Source: Methylococcales bacterium (lineage in GTDB: Bacteria > Pseudomonadota > Gammaproteobacteria > Methylococcales > Methylomonadaceae). From it: a stretch of DNA of 64,000 nucleotides. The position numbers and the translations under genes are program-made. Each line of letters begins with the position of its first letter. Positions within the stretch are counted from its first letter, which is position 1. The notes beneath the pieces are model-generated. The model had not been told where the DNA came from. It saw nothing but the letters and a program-made list of their open reading frames with translations, and did no database searches. Positions 18,578 to 27,024 of the stretch are shown in pieces. The stretch spans positions 27,718 to 91,717 of the forward strand of contig JAPLRZ010000043.1 of assembly GCA_026398895.1 (NCBI GenBank). The letters are read 5' to 3'.

Positions 18578-19039
18578 TCATTGTGGCGGTTTTGCCAACG
18601 CATCCCGATAACGTTTTTCATCCACACCGCGAATCACATCACCGTTAATAATCACTAACGGCATTCCAACAAAATTAGGGTCTATTTTCTTTTTACGCGC
18701 TGCCGCCTCAGGGTCGAGATCAATATCGTAAGCATTCACTACAACGTGATTTTCTCGAAAAAAAACAATCGCTTTATTGCTATACGGATCCCAACTAGCA
18801 TAGTAAATATCCACTTTGGGAGCTGTACTTTTAGGCGGTGCTTTTACCTCTTCCTTAACAGGTTTCTTAACGGGCTTTCTATCAGAGAAGCCCGATTTTG
18901 AAAAACTAACTTTTCCTTCGGAATCCACTGTTTTATGAACTTTTGTCTCTGGAACAAATTCTGATCCTGCGGTAACAGCCTGAGTCAAAAGTGGAAAAAT
19001 TGCCATTAACAAGAAAATAAATAGTTGATTAATACGCAT
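18578..19039 (-). CDS. secreted glutaredoxin-fold protein lacking the active-site cysteines
   Basis: 153 residues. Signal peptide 1-22 (ending TQA), a Lys/Pro linker (KPVKKPVKEEVKAPPKS) at about 53-71, then a glutaredoxin/thioredoxin-like domain: VDIYYASWDPYSNKAIVFF, then VNAYDIDLDPEAAARKKKID, GMPLVIINGDVIRGVDEKRY. The cis-Pro region (GMPLVIING) is intact, but where glutaredoxins have CxxC the protein reads ASWDPYS, with no cysteine in the mature chain. It may therefore bind rather than reduce. The first part resembles DUF4124 proteins (VHKTVDSEGKVSFS). Confidence 0.78.
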   Translation of the reverse strand: MRINQLFIFLLMAIFPLLTQAVTAGSEFVPETKVHKTVDSEGKVSFSKSGFSDRKPVKKPVKEEVKAPPKSTAPKVDIYYASWDPYSNKAIVFFRENHVVVNAYDIDLDPEAAARKKKIDPNFVGMPLVIINGDVIRGVDEKRYRDALAKPPQ

Positions 19040-19161
19040 GATGCTTATCCACAGAATAAAATATAACGAGCTTGCAAGTGTAACATATTTTACCCATCAA
19101 TTTGATTTCACATCCCATCTTACCACTCTGTTTTGGCTACAAAAGTGAGCAGTATATGGGT

Positions 19162-19195
19162 ATGACTACCAGTCCTTTAAAGGACTGGTAGTCAT
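19162..19195. repeat. 34-bp perfect palindrome after rhlE-2
   Basis: ATGACTACCAGTCCTTT is followed directly by its exact reverse complement. It begins one base past the TAG stop of the helicase gene (19197). It may act as a terminator or as a dyad binding site; there is no T run. Confidence 0.8.
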
Positions 19196-19196
19196 T

Positions 19197-20474
19197 CTAT
19201 CGTGATCTCGTTCTACCCGTTTTTCCAGTCGAACGTTTATCACTGGCTTTCGCTGGTTTTTTAGTATGCCGCAAATCTTTTTTGCCTGTGTCTTTATGTG
19301 GCGCGTTCTTTTTCGGCGCATCAATCACTTTCAAAGACACAGGCTCATAACCCGTATCAGCAATACGCGGAATTTGCCGTTTCAATAATTTTTCAATTTC
19401 CACCAATAAATACGCATCTTCTGGGCAGACTAAAGAAACCGCCGCGCCTGATAAACCTGCACGACCTGTACGCCCGATGCGATGCACATAATCTTCTGCT
19501 ACTTGCGGCAAATCAAAATTAATAACGTGCGGTAAATTATCTATATCTAAACCGCGTGAGGCGACATCGGTGGCAACTAATACCTGTACTTTGCCCGTTT
19601 TGAAATACTCCAAGGCTTTGTTACGCGCCCCTTGGGTTTTATCACCGTGTAAGGCGACGGTGCGAATGCCGTCTTCTATCAATTGTTTTTCTAAACGGTC
19701 TGCGCCGTGTTTAGTGCGCACGAACACCAGCACCTGTTGCCAATTATTACTGCCAATTAAATAAGAAATTAACTCGCGTTTATATTCTTTGCCTATGCCA
19801 TAGACTATTTCTGATACGTTATCAGCGGTGGCGTTTTGTTTAGCAACGGCAACTTCCACAGGGTTATTTAGCAATTGCGCGGCGAGGGCTTTAACGCCAT
19901 TCGGCACGGTCGCGGAAAATAACAGCGTTTGCCGTTGTTTAGGTAACAAACCCATCAATTGTTTAATATCAGGTAAAAAGCCCATGTCTAGCATTCGGTC
20001 GGCTTCGTCTAATACCAAAAATTCCACGTTGGATAGATTAACAGCGCGTTGTTTAACGTGATCGAGTAAGCGTCCTGTGGTGGCAATGATGATGTCACAA
20101 CCACGGCGTAGTTGGCGGGTTTGCATTCCGATACTGGCACCGCCGACCACTAATTCAGCGTGTAGTGGTGAATTCGCGCCGTAAGTCTGTACGCTTTCAT
20201 AGACTTGCGCGGCAAGTTCGCGGGTGGGTACTAAAATCAACGCTCGCACACGGCGTGGCGTTTGTTGTGGGTTAAAAGTTTCCGTGAGTTTTTGTAATAA
20301 CGGCAGGGTGAAACTGGCGGTTTTACCTGTGCCTGTTTGCGCCCCTGCCAGTACGTCTTTGCCCGCTAAAATTAACGGTATCGCTTGCTCTTGCACAGGC
20401 GTGGGCGTGGTGTAGCCTTGTTCGGCTATGGTTTTTAGTAGGGTTTCGGATAAGCCGAGTTTGTTGAAGGTCAT
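19197..20474 (-). CDS. rhlE: ATP-dependent DEAD-box RNA helicase, RhlE type (copy 2)
   Basis: 425 residues from the ATG at 20474 (MTFNKLGLSETLLKTIAEQGY). The longer frame to 20540 runs through a REP repeat and is rejected. Full helicase core: [71 protein letters not shown]. The C-terminal tail is Lys/Arg-rich. It is a paralogue of the 3.6-4.9 kb gene; the two probably divide ribosome-assembly and mRNA roles, as RhlE paralogues do elsewhere. Confidence 0.93.
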   Translation of the reverse strand: MTFNKLGLSETLLKTIAEQGYTTPTPVQEQAIPLILAGKDVLAGAQTGTGKTASFTLPLLQKLTETFNPQQTPRRVRALILVPTRELAAQVYESVQTYGANSPLHAELVVGGASIGMQTRQLRRGCDIIIATTGRLLDHVKQRAVNLSNVEFLVLDEADRMLDMGFLPDIKQLMGLLPKQRQTLLFSATVPNGVKALAAQLLNNPVEVAVAKQNATADNVSEIVYGIGKEYKRELISYLIGSNNWQQVLVFVRTKHGADRLEKQLIEDGIRTVALHGDKTQGARNKALEYFKTGKVQVLVATDVASRGLDIDNLPHVINFDLPQVAEDYVHRIGRTGRAGLSGAAVSLVCPEDAYLLVEIEKLLKRQIPRIADTGYEPVSLKVIDAPKKNAPHKDTGKKDLRHTKKPAKASDKRSTGKTGRTRSR

Positions 20475-20510
20475 AAGTGATTTCGTATAGGTGGTTGAGT
20501 GTGTGTAGTA

Positions 20511-20558
20511 TGGCGCGGCGCGCCGAGACTGCATTCCCACGCGGCGCGTGGGAACGAG
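20511..20558 (-). repeat. REP element, copy A
   Basis: GGCGCGGCGCGCC, a spacer with GACTGCA, then the hairpin TTCCCACGCG/CGCGTGGGAA and ACGAG. Same unit and orientation as 21957-22004, inverted relative to 21340-21387. It sits between the rhlE-2 start and the end of the HNH gene. Confidence 0.88.
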
Positions 20559-20566
20559 GAAAAAAG

Positions 20567-21310
20567 TTAATACACTGCTTTGATTATCTCCATAGCCGAT
20601 TCATAGGCTTCTCTATCATCGTCAAATGATTGACCGATAAAATAAAACAGCGCAACCTTTTTATTCGGCAATTCGATAAAAATAAATTCATTTACTTTAT
20701 GAAAAAAATGAAAACTTTCATTGGAAGTTTCAAAAATTATCAACGAGTTTACTTTATCTGACTTTGATTTAACTCCAAGTTTTTTTAAAGCCTGTCTAAA
20801 ATTTGAGAATATCTTACTGGGGGAAGTATCCATTTTTTGCATAATTCCAATGGGAATATCTGCCAAGTATGGAACGTATTCACCATTTTGTGGTTTTCTA
20901 AACTTTCGTCTAAGATTCAGTGCTTGGAATTTATAATCAATTAATTCAAGCCAAAGAACTATTTTTTCCTTTTCATTATTTGAAAAATAATTAATTGCTA
21001 AGTTTTTTTGGGTAAATATTGTTTCCAGATAGCACTCTAAAACTCCTAAAACATAAGAGTTGCAATGAGCGCACGCTGGTAAAGTTGTCTTACTGTAACT
21101 TTGACTAATATCGTTTATGTTGGTAACAAAATTTTTCTTCTGATTATTGTCAAATACCCACTTGGGAATTACATGCTCTTTAGTCAAATTTTTGCTTGTA
21201 CCACAAATAATACATATCGAAGCATTATGATTTTCGATTAGTTGTTCTGCTACATATTTGCTATTTTTTCGAACTATCTTTCTTAACAAAACCAATCTCT
21301 GCTCAATCAT
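20567..21310 (-). CDS. HNH-type zinc-binding protein, probable endonuclease
   Basis: 247 residues. A CxxC pair (CIICG near residue 33), then LTKEHVIPKW and CAHCNS (near 79) form a zinc-supported HNH core in which EHVIPKW supplies the metal-binding His. The C-terminal 150 residues are rich in Lys, Asn, Phe and Ile and have no recognised fold. The gene is visibly more A/T-rich than its neighbours, arguing for transfer. It lies exactly between two inverted REP copies (20511-20558 and 21340-21387). A role in DNA defence or mobility is inference. Confidence 0.72.
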   Translation of the reverse strand: MIEQRLVLLRKIVRKNSKYVAEQLIENHNASICIICGTSKNLTKEHVIPKWVFDNNQKKNFVTNINDISQSYSKTTLPACAHCNSYVLGVLECYLETIFTQKNLAINYFSNNEKEKIVLWLELIDYKFQALNLRRKFRKPQNGEYVPYLADIPIGIMQKMDTSPSKIFSNFRQALKKLGVKSKSDKVNSLIIFETSNESFHFFHKVNEFIFIELPNKKVALFYFIGQSFDDDREAYESAMEIIKAVY

Positions 21311-21339
21311 AACTTTCCTTTGAGTATTTCATCGTTTTC

Positions 21340-21387
21340 TCGTTCCCACGCGCCGCGTGGGAATGCAGTCTAGGCGCGCCGCGCCAC
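21340..21387 (+). repeat. REP element, copy B
   Basis: Ten-base hairpin arms TTCCCACGCG and CGCGTGGGAA around one base, then ATGCAGTC and a second small hairpin GGCGC/GCGCC. Copy B is inverted relative to copies A and C and lies 13 bases beyond the stop of the RAYT gene. Confidence 0.88.
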
Positions 21388-21399
21388 ACATCCATCATA

Positions 21400-21933
21400 C
21401 TACCAATCCATAAAAACAGGCATCAACCCCTCCAAGCCCGCGTAGTTCCTAGCACTAGAATACCGCCAATGCTCAGGCTTATCGACATACCCCCGTTTCA
21501 CAGGATTAAAATGTATGTAGTCCAACTTCTGCCGCAACATTTCTGCATTTTGAATAAGCTGAGGGTGTGAGCCTTCTTCCCAGCATTGATATTCTCTATC
21601 CAATTTATGTGCCTTGCGAAAAAACGCCATTTGTTTCAACACCCGTTCAGCGTGGCATTCTTTCAAATAATCAATCAACTGTCTTGCGGTGTAGGATTTA
21701 AACAACGGTAATTCGGCGAGTAAGTCGTCTGCTTGTACGACTAAATGCAGGTGATTTTCTAGGATGACATAGCCGTAAACTTTCCAGCCGTTGTGTTGTT
21801 GTCGGTATTGTAACGCATTGAGGATAATGTCTACGGTTTGCGGGCGCGTGAATACGGGTATCCAGTTGATGATGGTGCAGGTAAGAAAGTGCGGGGCTTG
21901 AGTTTCGCGGATTGAATAGCGGCTGCGTCCCAT
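21400..21933 (-). CDS. REP-associated tyrosine transposase (RAYT, Y1_Tnp family)
   Basis: 177 residues. HUH motif in ILENHLHLVVQA (near residue 63), single catalytic Tyr in KLDYIHFNPVKRGYV (near 139), and the RAYT-typical ends MGRSRYSIRETQAPHFLT and HWRYSSARNY. Such single-strand nucleases related to IS200/IS605 TnpA bind and cut REP hairpins and are thought to spread them. Here the gene is flanked by inverted REP copies (21340-21387 and 21957-22004), the standard RAYT arrangement. It is full length and looks intact. Confidence 0.93.
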   Translation of the reverse strand: MGRSRYSIRETQAPHFLTCTIINWIPVFTRPQTVDIILNALQYRQQHNGWKVYGYVILENHLHLVVQADDLLAELPLFKSYTARQLIDYLKECHAERVLKQMAFFRKAHKLDREYQCWEEGSHPQLIQNAEMLRQKLDYIHFNPVKRGYVDKPEHWRYSSARNYAGLEGLMPVFMDW

Positions 21934-21956
21934 GTGGTTGTTCCTTGGTGATGGAC

Positions 21957-22004
21957 AGCGCGGCGCGCTGAGACTGCATTCCCACGCGGCGCGTGGGAAC
22001 GAGA
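21957..22004 (-). repeat. REP element, copy C
   Basis: GCGCGGCGCGC, CTGAGACTGCA-like spacer, then TTCCCACGCG/CGCGTGGGAA and ACGAGA. It lies 24 bases upstream of the RAYT start codon and is inverted relative to copy B. Confidence 0.88.
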
Positions 22005-22017
22005 TAAATTATAAACA

Positions 22018-22257
22018 TTAGGCAATACTGAGCATTCTATTTGCGTAATCTTTACCTGCGGTTGTGGGCGGTAAAGCGTGGTGTTCTTGTTTATACAGTT
22101 CAATGGTTTCTTCGACTATTGCACATAATTCAGCAAAAACCTGTTTTTCATCACTGCCATGACAGCCACCATAAAAAAGACCGGGGCAACTACCGACAAA
22201 ACATTGGTCTTCTTCTGACCACTCTACAATTTTCACATAATGGATGGCTTCGTTCAT
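22018..22257 (-). CDS. hicB: HicB-type antitoxin
   Basis: 79 residues with the HicB partial RNase H fold: HYVKIVEWSEEDQCFVGSCPG, then FYGGCHGSDEKQVFAEL and IVEETIELYKQE. No C-terminal DNA-binding domain is visible, so this is the short form. It lies directly downstream of hicA with a 4-base overlap. By family it binds and blocks HicA. Confidence 0.88.
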   Translation of the reverse strand: MNEAIHYVKIVEWSEEDQCFVGSCPGLFYGGCHGSDEKQVFAELCAIVEETIELYKQEHHALPPTTAGKDYANRMLSIA

Positions 22258-22451
22258 TTTTTTGAATCCTCTATCGCTGCTTTAACTGCATTCTCTTGAT
22301 AACGTTGTGCATCATCGCCAGTTTGCCCTGAAATAACAATCAATTTTGCCACATTCGGATGGACAAAATTTCTGTGACTGCCTTTGCCGCCTCGATTGAT
22401 GAAACCAGCTTGTTCAAGTTCTTTGATTAACTCTCTGATTTTCTTTGGCAT
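22254..22451 (-). CDS. hicA: HicA-type toxin, mRNA interferase
   Basis: 65 residues, a double-stranded RNA-binding-like fold: KKIRELIKELEQAGF, then GKGSHRNFVHP with the catalytic His, and a C-terminal ENAVKAAIED helix. HicA cleaves mRNA and tmRNA in the absence of HicB. Toxin precedes antitoxin in the operon and overlaps it by 4 bases, which is the normal hicAB arrangement. The key residues are present, so the toxin looks functional. Confidence 0.88.
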   Translation of the reverse strand: MPKKIRELIKELEQAGFINRGGKGSHRNFVHPNVAKLIVISGQTGDDAQRYQENAVKAAIEDSKK

Positions 22452-22480
22452 TAATGACTTCGGAATAGTTAGCGGTATTT

Positions 22481-22515
22481 CATCGTTCCCACGCTGGAGC
22501 GGTGGGAACTATAAA
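22481..22515 (+). repeat. short REP-like repeat
   Basis: CATCGTTCCCACGC, then GGTGGGAACTATAAAA: the CGTTCCCACG core of the REP family with a shorter, imperfect hairpin. A sibling lies at 23455-23490. It sits between hicA and higA. Confidence 0.7.
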
Positions 22516-22527
22516 ATGCCCACAAGA

Positions 22528-22929
22528 TTAAATAAAAACGCTAGGCGATACATCAAAACGTTGTGCCAGTGCTTGAATCTGGCGGGTATTAAGCCGACGT
22601 TTACCGTTAAGAATTTCTGAAACGACACCTTGGCTACCGATTTCAGGTAAATCGCTTTGTTTCAATTGATGTTCTTGCATGAGTAACGCTAACACTTCTT
22701 GTGGTGATGCCTCAGGCATTGCATAGTGTTGTTTTTCATACTCGGCTATTTGTATGCCGACAAAATGTAACAAAGAAGCTAACGGGTGTTGTTCATCTTC
22801 GCCGACGGTATCAATCAGTTGATGCAATAAATCGAGTCGGTCTTGGTATTGTTCTTCATCATTAGGTATCGCAATCAAGGGGGCGATGTCTTGCCAGTGG
22901 CTGCTTAATGTAACAAGTGTGCTGTTCAT
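22528..22929 (-). CDS. higA: HigA-type antitoxin, XRE helix-turn-helix
   Basis: 133 residues from the ATG at 22929 (MNSTLVTLSSHWQ), which has an AGAGGAT Shine-Dalgarno; the upstream ATG at 22968 would overlap higB and lacks one. The N-terminal part is helical (YQDRLDLLHQLIDTVGEDEQHPLASLLHFVG) and the C-terminal helix-turn-helix is SDLPEIGSQGVVSEILNGKR then LNTRQIQALAQRFDVSP. By family it neutralises HigB and represses the operon. Confidence 0.88.
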   Translation of the reverse strand: MNSTLVTLSSHWQDIAPLIAIPNDEEQYQDRLDLLHQLIDTVGEDEQHPLASLLHFVGIQIAEYEKQHYAMPEASPQEVLALLMQEHQLKQSDLPEIGSQGVVSEILNGKRRLNTRQIQALAQRFDVSPSVFI

Positions 22930-22958
22930 TACCTTATCCTCTATAACGATGGTGTTTA

Positions 22959-23258
22959 CTATTTCCATCGTCCTTTGTCATAGTCGGCGTGCGTTAGAAC
23001 GTCACGGATATACACGGTTTTGGTGTTGTAGTGTATAGCCGTAATTAAACGCACATTGTTACCGTGAATATTAAATACACTTAAACTTTTATCTTGTTCG
23101 TTTTTAACGACATCGGCACTGGGAAACACAGCTTTTAAATCGTTAAAGTTGAAAAAATCGGTTTGCTTTACAATTTTGTACCAAGCAGTGAGTGATGCTT
23201 CGCTGGTAGGGTGTTTTGTGAAGAAGTCGCGTAGCATTGGGTAGGCGATAATGTGCAT
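22959..23258 (-). CDS. higB: HigB-type toxin, ribosome-dependent mRNA interferase
   Basis: 99 residues, RelE-like HigB_toxin family: LRDFFTKHPTSEASLTAWYK, FNDLKAVFPSADVV, FNIHGNNVRLITAIHYN, and the end RDVLTHADYDKGRW. His, Asp and Tyr near residues 90-94 fit the catalytic end of this family (type of E. coli YgjN). Toxin first, antitoxin second, 29 bases apart, which is standard for higBA. Both genes look intact. Confidence 0.9.
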   Translation of the reverse strand: MHIIAYPMLRDFFTKHPTSEASLTAWYKIVKQTDFFNFNDLKAVFPSADVVKNEQDKSLSVFNIHGNNVRLITAIHYNTKTVYIRDVLTHADYDKGRWK

Positions 23259-23410
23259 ATTTTTTCCTTATGAAAAACAAAAAATGTTGCGCATCAGTGG
23301 CATACCAAAATAAAAATTTTCATTGCTATTTCACCTTCCCAATACGGGTTGTTCAAAATAATTTCCAATGAACAATGTGCTTATAATATCTCAATATGAG
23401 ATTTTTACAA

Positions 23411-23453
23411 GCACAATATTCACTCAACTGTCTTGCCATGTGGGATTTAAACA
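23411..23453 (-). pseudogene. fragment of a second RAYT gene
   Basis: CAACTGTCTTGCCATG then TGGGATTTAAACA closely matches the stretch near 21674-21710 inside the intact RAYT gene (LFKSYTARQLIDYL). The minus-strand reading here is FKSHMARQLSEY. It adjoins a REP-like repeat at 23455-23490, as a RAYT relic would. Confidence 0.6.
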
Positions 23454-23454
23454 G

Positions 23455-23490
23455 TTCATCGTTCCCACACTCTGGCGTGGAAACTATAAA
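23455..23490 (+). repeat. short REP-like repeat
   Basis: TTCATCGTTCCCACAC, then GGCGTGGAAACTATAAA; the same unit as 22481-22515, with imperfect arms. Confidence 0.65.
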
Positions 23491-23515
23491 AAAAAGAGCC
23501 TTGCGGCTCTTTTTC
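23486..23515 (-). terminator. intrinsic terminator of pnp
   Basis: Perfect stem AAAAAGAGCC/GGCTCTTTTT with a TTGC loop, ending in T residues on the minus strand, 20 bases past the pnp stop. Confidence 0.9.
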
Positions 23516-23534
23516 GTTGCGGAGCTAAAAGAAC

Positions 23535-25607
23535 TTAGTCTTCTTTTTCAGCTTCTTTAATACTAAGACGAACGCGACCTTGACGGTCAATTTCTAATAC
23601 TTTCACTTTAACCACATCACCTTCATTCAAACGGTCGCTGACTTTATCAACGTGTTCGTCGGAAATTTGTGAGATGTGAACTAAGCCGTCTTTACCTGGT
23701 AAGATGGTGACGAACGCGCCGAAGTCCATTAATCGAACCACTTTGCCTTCGTAAATTTTACCCACTTCAACTTCAGCAGTGATTTCTTCGATTAAGCGAC
23801 GGGCTTCTTCACCTGCGGCTTTATCAACTGAGGCAACTTTAACGATACCGTCATCGGTTAAATCAACGCTTGCGCCCGTTTGTTCGGTAATGCTACGGAT
23901 AGTTGCGCCGCCTTTGCCGATAACTTCACGGATTTTGCTAGGGTCAATTTTGAAAGTGATGATACGCGGTGCGAAATCAGACATTTCATTGCGGGTTGCG
24001 GCGAGGGCTTTGTTCATTTCACCTAAAATATGCAGACGACCTACTTTAGCTTGCGCTAACGCAGTTTGCATGATTTCTGCGGTGATGCCTTCAATTTTAA
24101 TGTCCATTTGTAAGGCAGTAATGCCATCAATTGAACCTGCCACTTTGAAATCCATGTCGCCTAGGTGATCTTCATCACCCATGATGTCAGACAATACTTT
24201 GAAGCTATCGCCTTCTTTAATCAAGCCCATTGCAATACCAGCAACTGGAGTAGTGATGGGTACGCCCGCATCCATTAATGCTAAGCTACTGCCGCACACC
24301 GAAGCCATAGAGCTAGAGCCGTTCGATTCAGTAATTTCTGACACCACGCGGATGGTGTAAGGGAATTCATCCATGTTTGGCAACACGGCAAGAATGCCGC
24401 GTTTTGCTAAACGACCATGACCGATTTCACGGCGTTTGGGTGAACCGACAAAACCTGTTTCGCCCACGCTGTACGGAGGGAAGTTGTAATGCAGCATGAA
24501 GGGTTCTTTGTATTCGCCCGCCAGTGCATCAATAATTTGTGCGTCGCGTTGTGTGCCTAAAGTGGCAACGACTAGGGCTTGCGTTTCGCCGCGTGTGAAT
24601 AACGCTGAACCGTGAGTTCTGGGCAATACACCTGTGCGAATCGTGATAGGTCTAACTGAATCTAAAGCGCGTCCGTCGATACGTCTGCCTTCCAACACTG
24701 CATGACGCACGATGCGGTATTCTAGGTGTTCAATAATGCCGCGTATGTCTTTTTCAGCATAATTAACTGATAATTTTTCGACGACTGCGTTACGAATACC
24801 TTTGAGGTGTTCTTGACGGACTAATTTTTCTGCAATGGTGTAAGCAGCGGTAATGTCGGCTTCAACCGCTTCTGTGACTAATTGTTTTAATTCAACATTA
24901 GTTTCAGGAGCAACCCATTCAACTACGCCACAACCTGCGGCAGCTGCAAATTCATTAATGGCGTTAATCGCCGTTTGCATTTGTTCGTGACCGAACAATA
25001 CCGCGCCTAACATGATTTCTTCAGATAAGCCTTTGGCTTCTGATTCCACCATCAATACCGCGTGTGCTGTACCTGCAACTACTAGAGTCAATTCTGATTC
25101 TTTTAGAGCAGCAGGTGATGGATTTAATAAATATTCACCATCCTTATAACCGACACACGCTGCGCCGATTGGGCCATTGAATGGTAAACCAGAGACGGAT
25201 AATGCCGCTGACGCGCCTAATAATGCGGCAATTTCTGGATCAACATTTGGATTGAGTGACACTACCGTGGCAATAATCTGCACTTCGTGAGTGTAACCTT
25301 CTGGAAATAAAGGACGTATCGGGCGATCAATTAAGCGTGAAGCCAGGGTTTCTTGTTCACTAGGTCGTCCTTCGCGTTTGAAAAAGCCACCTGGAATTTT
25401 ACCTGCGGCATAGGCTTTTTCTTGGTAATTGACGGTTAAGGGGAAAAAATCACCACCAGCGGGTTCTTTTTTACCAACAACAGTAACGAGTAGTGATGTA
25501 CCGTCTACATCGATCATAACTGCGCCGTCTGCTTGACGTGCAATTTCACCCGTTTCTAACGTAATTTTGTGGTCGCCGTACTGAAATTCTTGCCTAATAG
25601 GGTTCAC
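23535..25607 (-). CDS. pnp: polynucleotide phosphorylase
   Basis: 690 residues, the normal length. Two RNase PH domains (1-230 and about 310-540) flank an all-helical linker; the active second core has [16 protein letters not shown] and the metal Asp in [11 protein letters not shown]. The KH domain carries [12 protein letters not shown] (near residue 563) and the S1 domain [18 protein letters not shown] (near 622). The enzyme degrades RNA 3' to 5' with phosphate and is part of the degradosome. It follows rpsO, as in E. coli. Confidence 0.98.
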   Translation of the reverse strand: MNPIRQEFQYGDHKITLETGEIARQADGAVMIDVDGTSLLVTVVGKKEPAGGDFFPLTVNYQEKAYAAGKIPGGFFKREGRPSEQETLASRLIDRPIRPLFPEGYTHEVQIIATVVSLNPNVDPEIAALLGASAALSVSGLPFNGPIGAACVGYKDGEYLLNPSPAALKESELTLVVAGTAHAVLMVESEAKGLSEEIMLGAVLFGHEQMQTAINAINEFAAAAGCGVVEWVAPETNVELKQLVTEAVEADITAAYTIAEKLVRQEHLKGIRNAVVEKLSVNYAEKDIRGIIEHLEYRIVRHAVLEGRRIDGRALDSVRPITIRTGVLPRTHGSALFTRGETQALVVATLGTQRDAQIIDALAGEYKEPFMLHYNFPPYSVGETGFVGSPKRREIGHGRLAKRGILAVLPNMDEFPYTIRVVSEITESNGSSSMASVCGSSLALMDAGVPITTPVAGIAMGLIKEGDSFKVLSDIMGDEDHLGDMDFKVAGSIDGITALQMDIKIEGITAEIMQTALAQAKVGRLHILGEMNKALAATRNEMSDFAPRIITFKIDPSKIREVIGKGGATIRSITEQTGASVDLTDDGIVKVASVDKAAGEEARRLIEEITAEVEVGKIYEGKVVRLMDFGAFVTILPGKDGLVHISQISDEHVDKVSDRLNEGDVVKVKVLEIDRQGRVRLSIKEAEKED

Positions 25608-25658
25608 TATTGGGATTCCTTTATGTGGATATTGAGTGGAGTTTTGATGTGTTAAAGC

Positions 25659-25687
25659 AGAAACGGCACATGAGCTGTGCCGTTTCT
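25659..25687 (-). promoter_or_regulatory. rpsO-pnp intercistronic hairpin
   Basis: Perfect 12-base stem AGAAACGGCACA/TGTGCCGTTTCT with loop TGAGC, 12 bases past the rpsO stop and about 50 bases before pnp. It could terminate rpsO transcripts or be the pnp leader hairpin; in E. coli the corresponding leader stem is cut by RNase III and PNPase as part of autoregulation. That role here is inference. Confidence 0.75.
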
Positions 25688-25698
25688 ATTGAAGGGTG

Positions 25699-25968
25699 TT
25701 ACTTACGCAGACCGAGGCGTTCAATCAGTGAACGATAACGAGCAAGGTCTTTGCCTTTGAGGTAATCCAATAATTTGCGACGTTGGTTAACCATACGCAA
25801 CAAACCACGACGTGAGTGATTGTCTTTTTTGTGTTCAGCAAAATGCGGCATCAAATGAAGAATGTGTGCTGTCAACAAAGCGACTTGGACTTCAGGTGAA
25901 CCTGTGTCAGTGTCTGATTGACGATACGCTTCAACGACGGCTTTTTTTTGTTCTGCGGTAAATGGCAT
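25699..25968 (-). CDS. rpsO: 30S ribosomal protein S15
   Basis: 89 residues with the full S15 pattern: [55 protein letters not shown], and [13 protein letters not shown]. It binds the 16S rRNA central domain and organises platform assembly. It is placed between truB and pnp, the conserved gammaproteobacterial order. Confidence 0.98.
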   Translation of the reverse strand: MPFTAEQKKAVVEAYRQSDTDTGSPEVQVALLTAHILHLMPHFAEHKKDNHSRRGLLRMVNQRRKLLDYLKGKDLARYRSLIERLGLRK

Positions 25969-26054
25969 TGCTTATAATCCCTAAGATTAATTAAATGAAA
26001 ACCGTCTAATGACGGCTTGAGGTAATACTCCACGATAGGGTGTAGAGTTTGGGT

Positions 26055-26957
26055 TCAATCCAGTAGATTGAATAACTTTTTCGGTGCTAGTTTACCATTT
26101 AAAGCCATTTCTCCCAAGCCAAGAAAGAGCTTTTGATGATAAAGTCGCACGCTACCTAATTGCTCGCTATCATAATGAATCGTTTGACCGTATTGAATCG
26201 CGGTGGCTTGTTCATTCGATAACTGCATAGCGGGTAAATGTTTTAATGGTACATCCACTGGGATTAAACACGCTTTTAACTCTTCCGCTGTCATGGCGAG
26301 TGTGTGTTCAATCGTGTGTGCATCGGCTAGTTGAAACTGCCCAGCTTGCAATCGCCGCAACACCGTTACCGTACCGCCACAACCGAAATAATGCCCAATG
26401 TCTTCAGCCAAAGAACGAATATAAGTGCCTTTAGAACAAAATACTTCTAAACTAAGCTGGTCATTCATAAACGCTATTAGCTTTAACTCGTATAGTTTAA
26501 TGTGGCGAGCTTTGCGATCAACCGTGATACCTTCTCTCGCTAACTCATACAGCTTTTTGCCGTTGTGTTTTAACGCAGAATACATCGGTGGCACTTGCTC
26601 ACAGTCACCTGTGAAATGTTGCAAGCAAGTATGAATTTGTTCAAGATTGATTTCTGGCACAGGCTTAGTTTCCAATACCACACCTTCCGCATCGCCCGTA
26701 TCGGTCATAACGCCGAGTTGAATAGTCACCGCATAGCGTTTGTCATCATCCAACATCATGCCCGATACTTTAGTCGCTTCACCAAAACACAGCGGCAATA
26801 ATCCCGTCGCCAATGGATCTAAACTGCCCGTATGCCCTGCTTTATTGGCATTAAATAAGCGGCGAACTTCTTGCAATGCTTTATTAGAAGAGACACCTAA
26901 ACGTTTATCCAACAATAAAATACCGTGGACATTAAGACCTGATTTGCGTTTGCTCAT
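26055..26957 (-). CDS. truB: tRNA pseudouridine-55 synthase
   Basis: 300 residues. Catalytic Asp in GHTGSLDPLATGLLPLC (near residue 48), then RYAVTIQLGVMTDTGDAEG, PPMYSALKHNGKKLYELAR, KGTYIRSLAEDIG and a C-terminal PUA-like part. It makes pseudouridine 55 in the T loop of tRNAs. In most gammaproteobacteria truB directly follows rbfA; here about 2.1 kb containing a restriction-modification gene set separates them. Confidence 0.96.
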   Translation of the reverse strand: MSKRKSGLNVHGILLLDKRLGVSSNKALQEVRRLFNANKAGHTGSLDPLATGLLPLCFGEATKVSGMMLDDDKRYAVTIQLGVMTDTGDAEGVVLETKPVPEINLEQIHTCLQHFTGDCEQVPPMYSALKHNGKKLYELAREGITVDRKARHIKLYELKLIAFMNDQLSLEVFCSKGTYIRSLAEDIGHYFGCGGTVTVLRRLQAGQFQLADAHTIEHTLAMTAEELKACLIPVDVPLKHLPAMQLSNEQATAIQYGQTIHYDSEQLGSVRLYHQKLFLGLGEMALNGKLAPKKLFNLLD

Positions 26958-27024
26958 GGGATATAAATAGATACGCGATTTATCACTCAGATGAAAGTAG
27001 TGAAATCATAATATTAATTAAAAT

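Noticed and set aside
20475..20540. N-terminal extension of the second RhlE helicase
   Set aside because: The added codons are translated REP sequence and family members start at MTFNKLG.
21698..22103. Frames of 106 and 90 codons overlapping the RAYT start and REP copy C
   Set aside because: They are out of frame with the RAYT gene and largely translate repeat sequence.
20511..23490. Repeated CGTTCCCACG units as a CRISPR array
   Set aside because: Copies are 0.5-0.9 kb apart, in both orientations and separated by genes; no regular spacers and no cas genes. They fit REP elements.
23779..24168. Open frame on the plus strand within pnp
   Set aside because: Shadow frame inside a highly conserved gene on the other strand.
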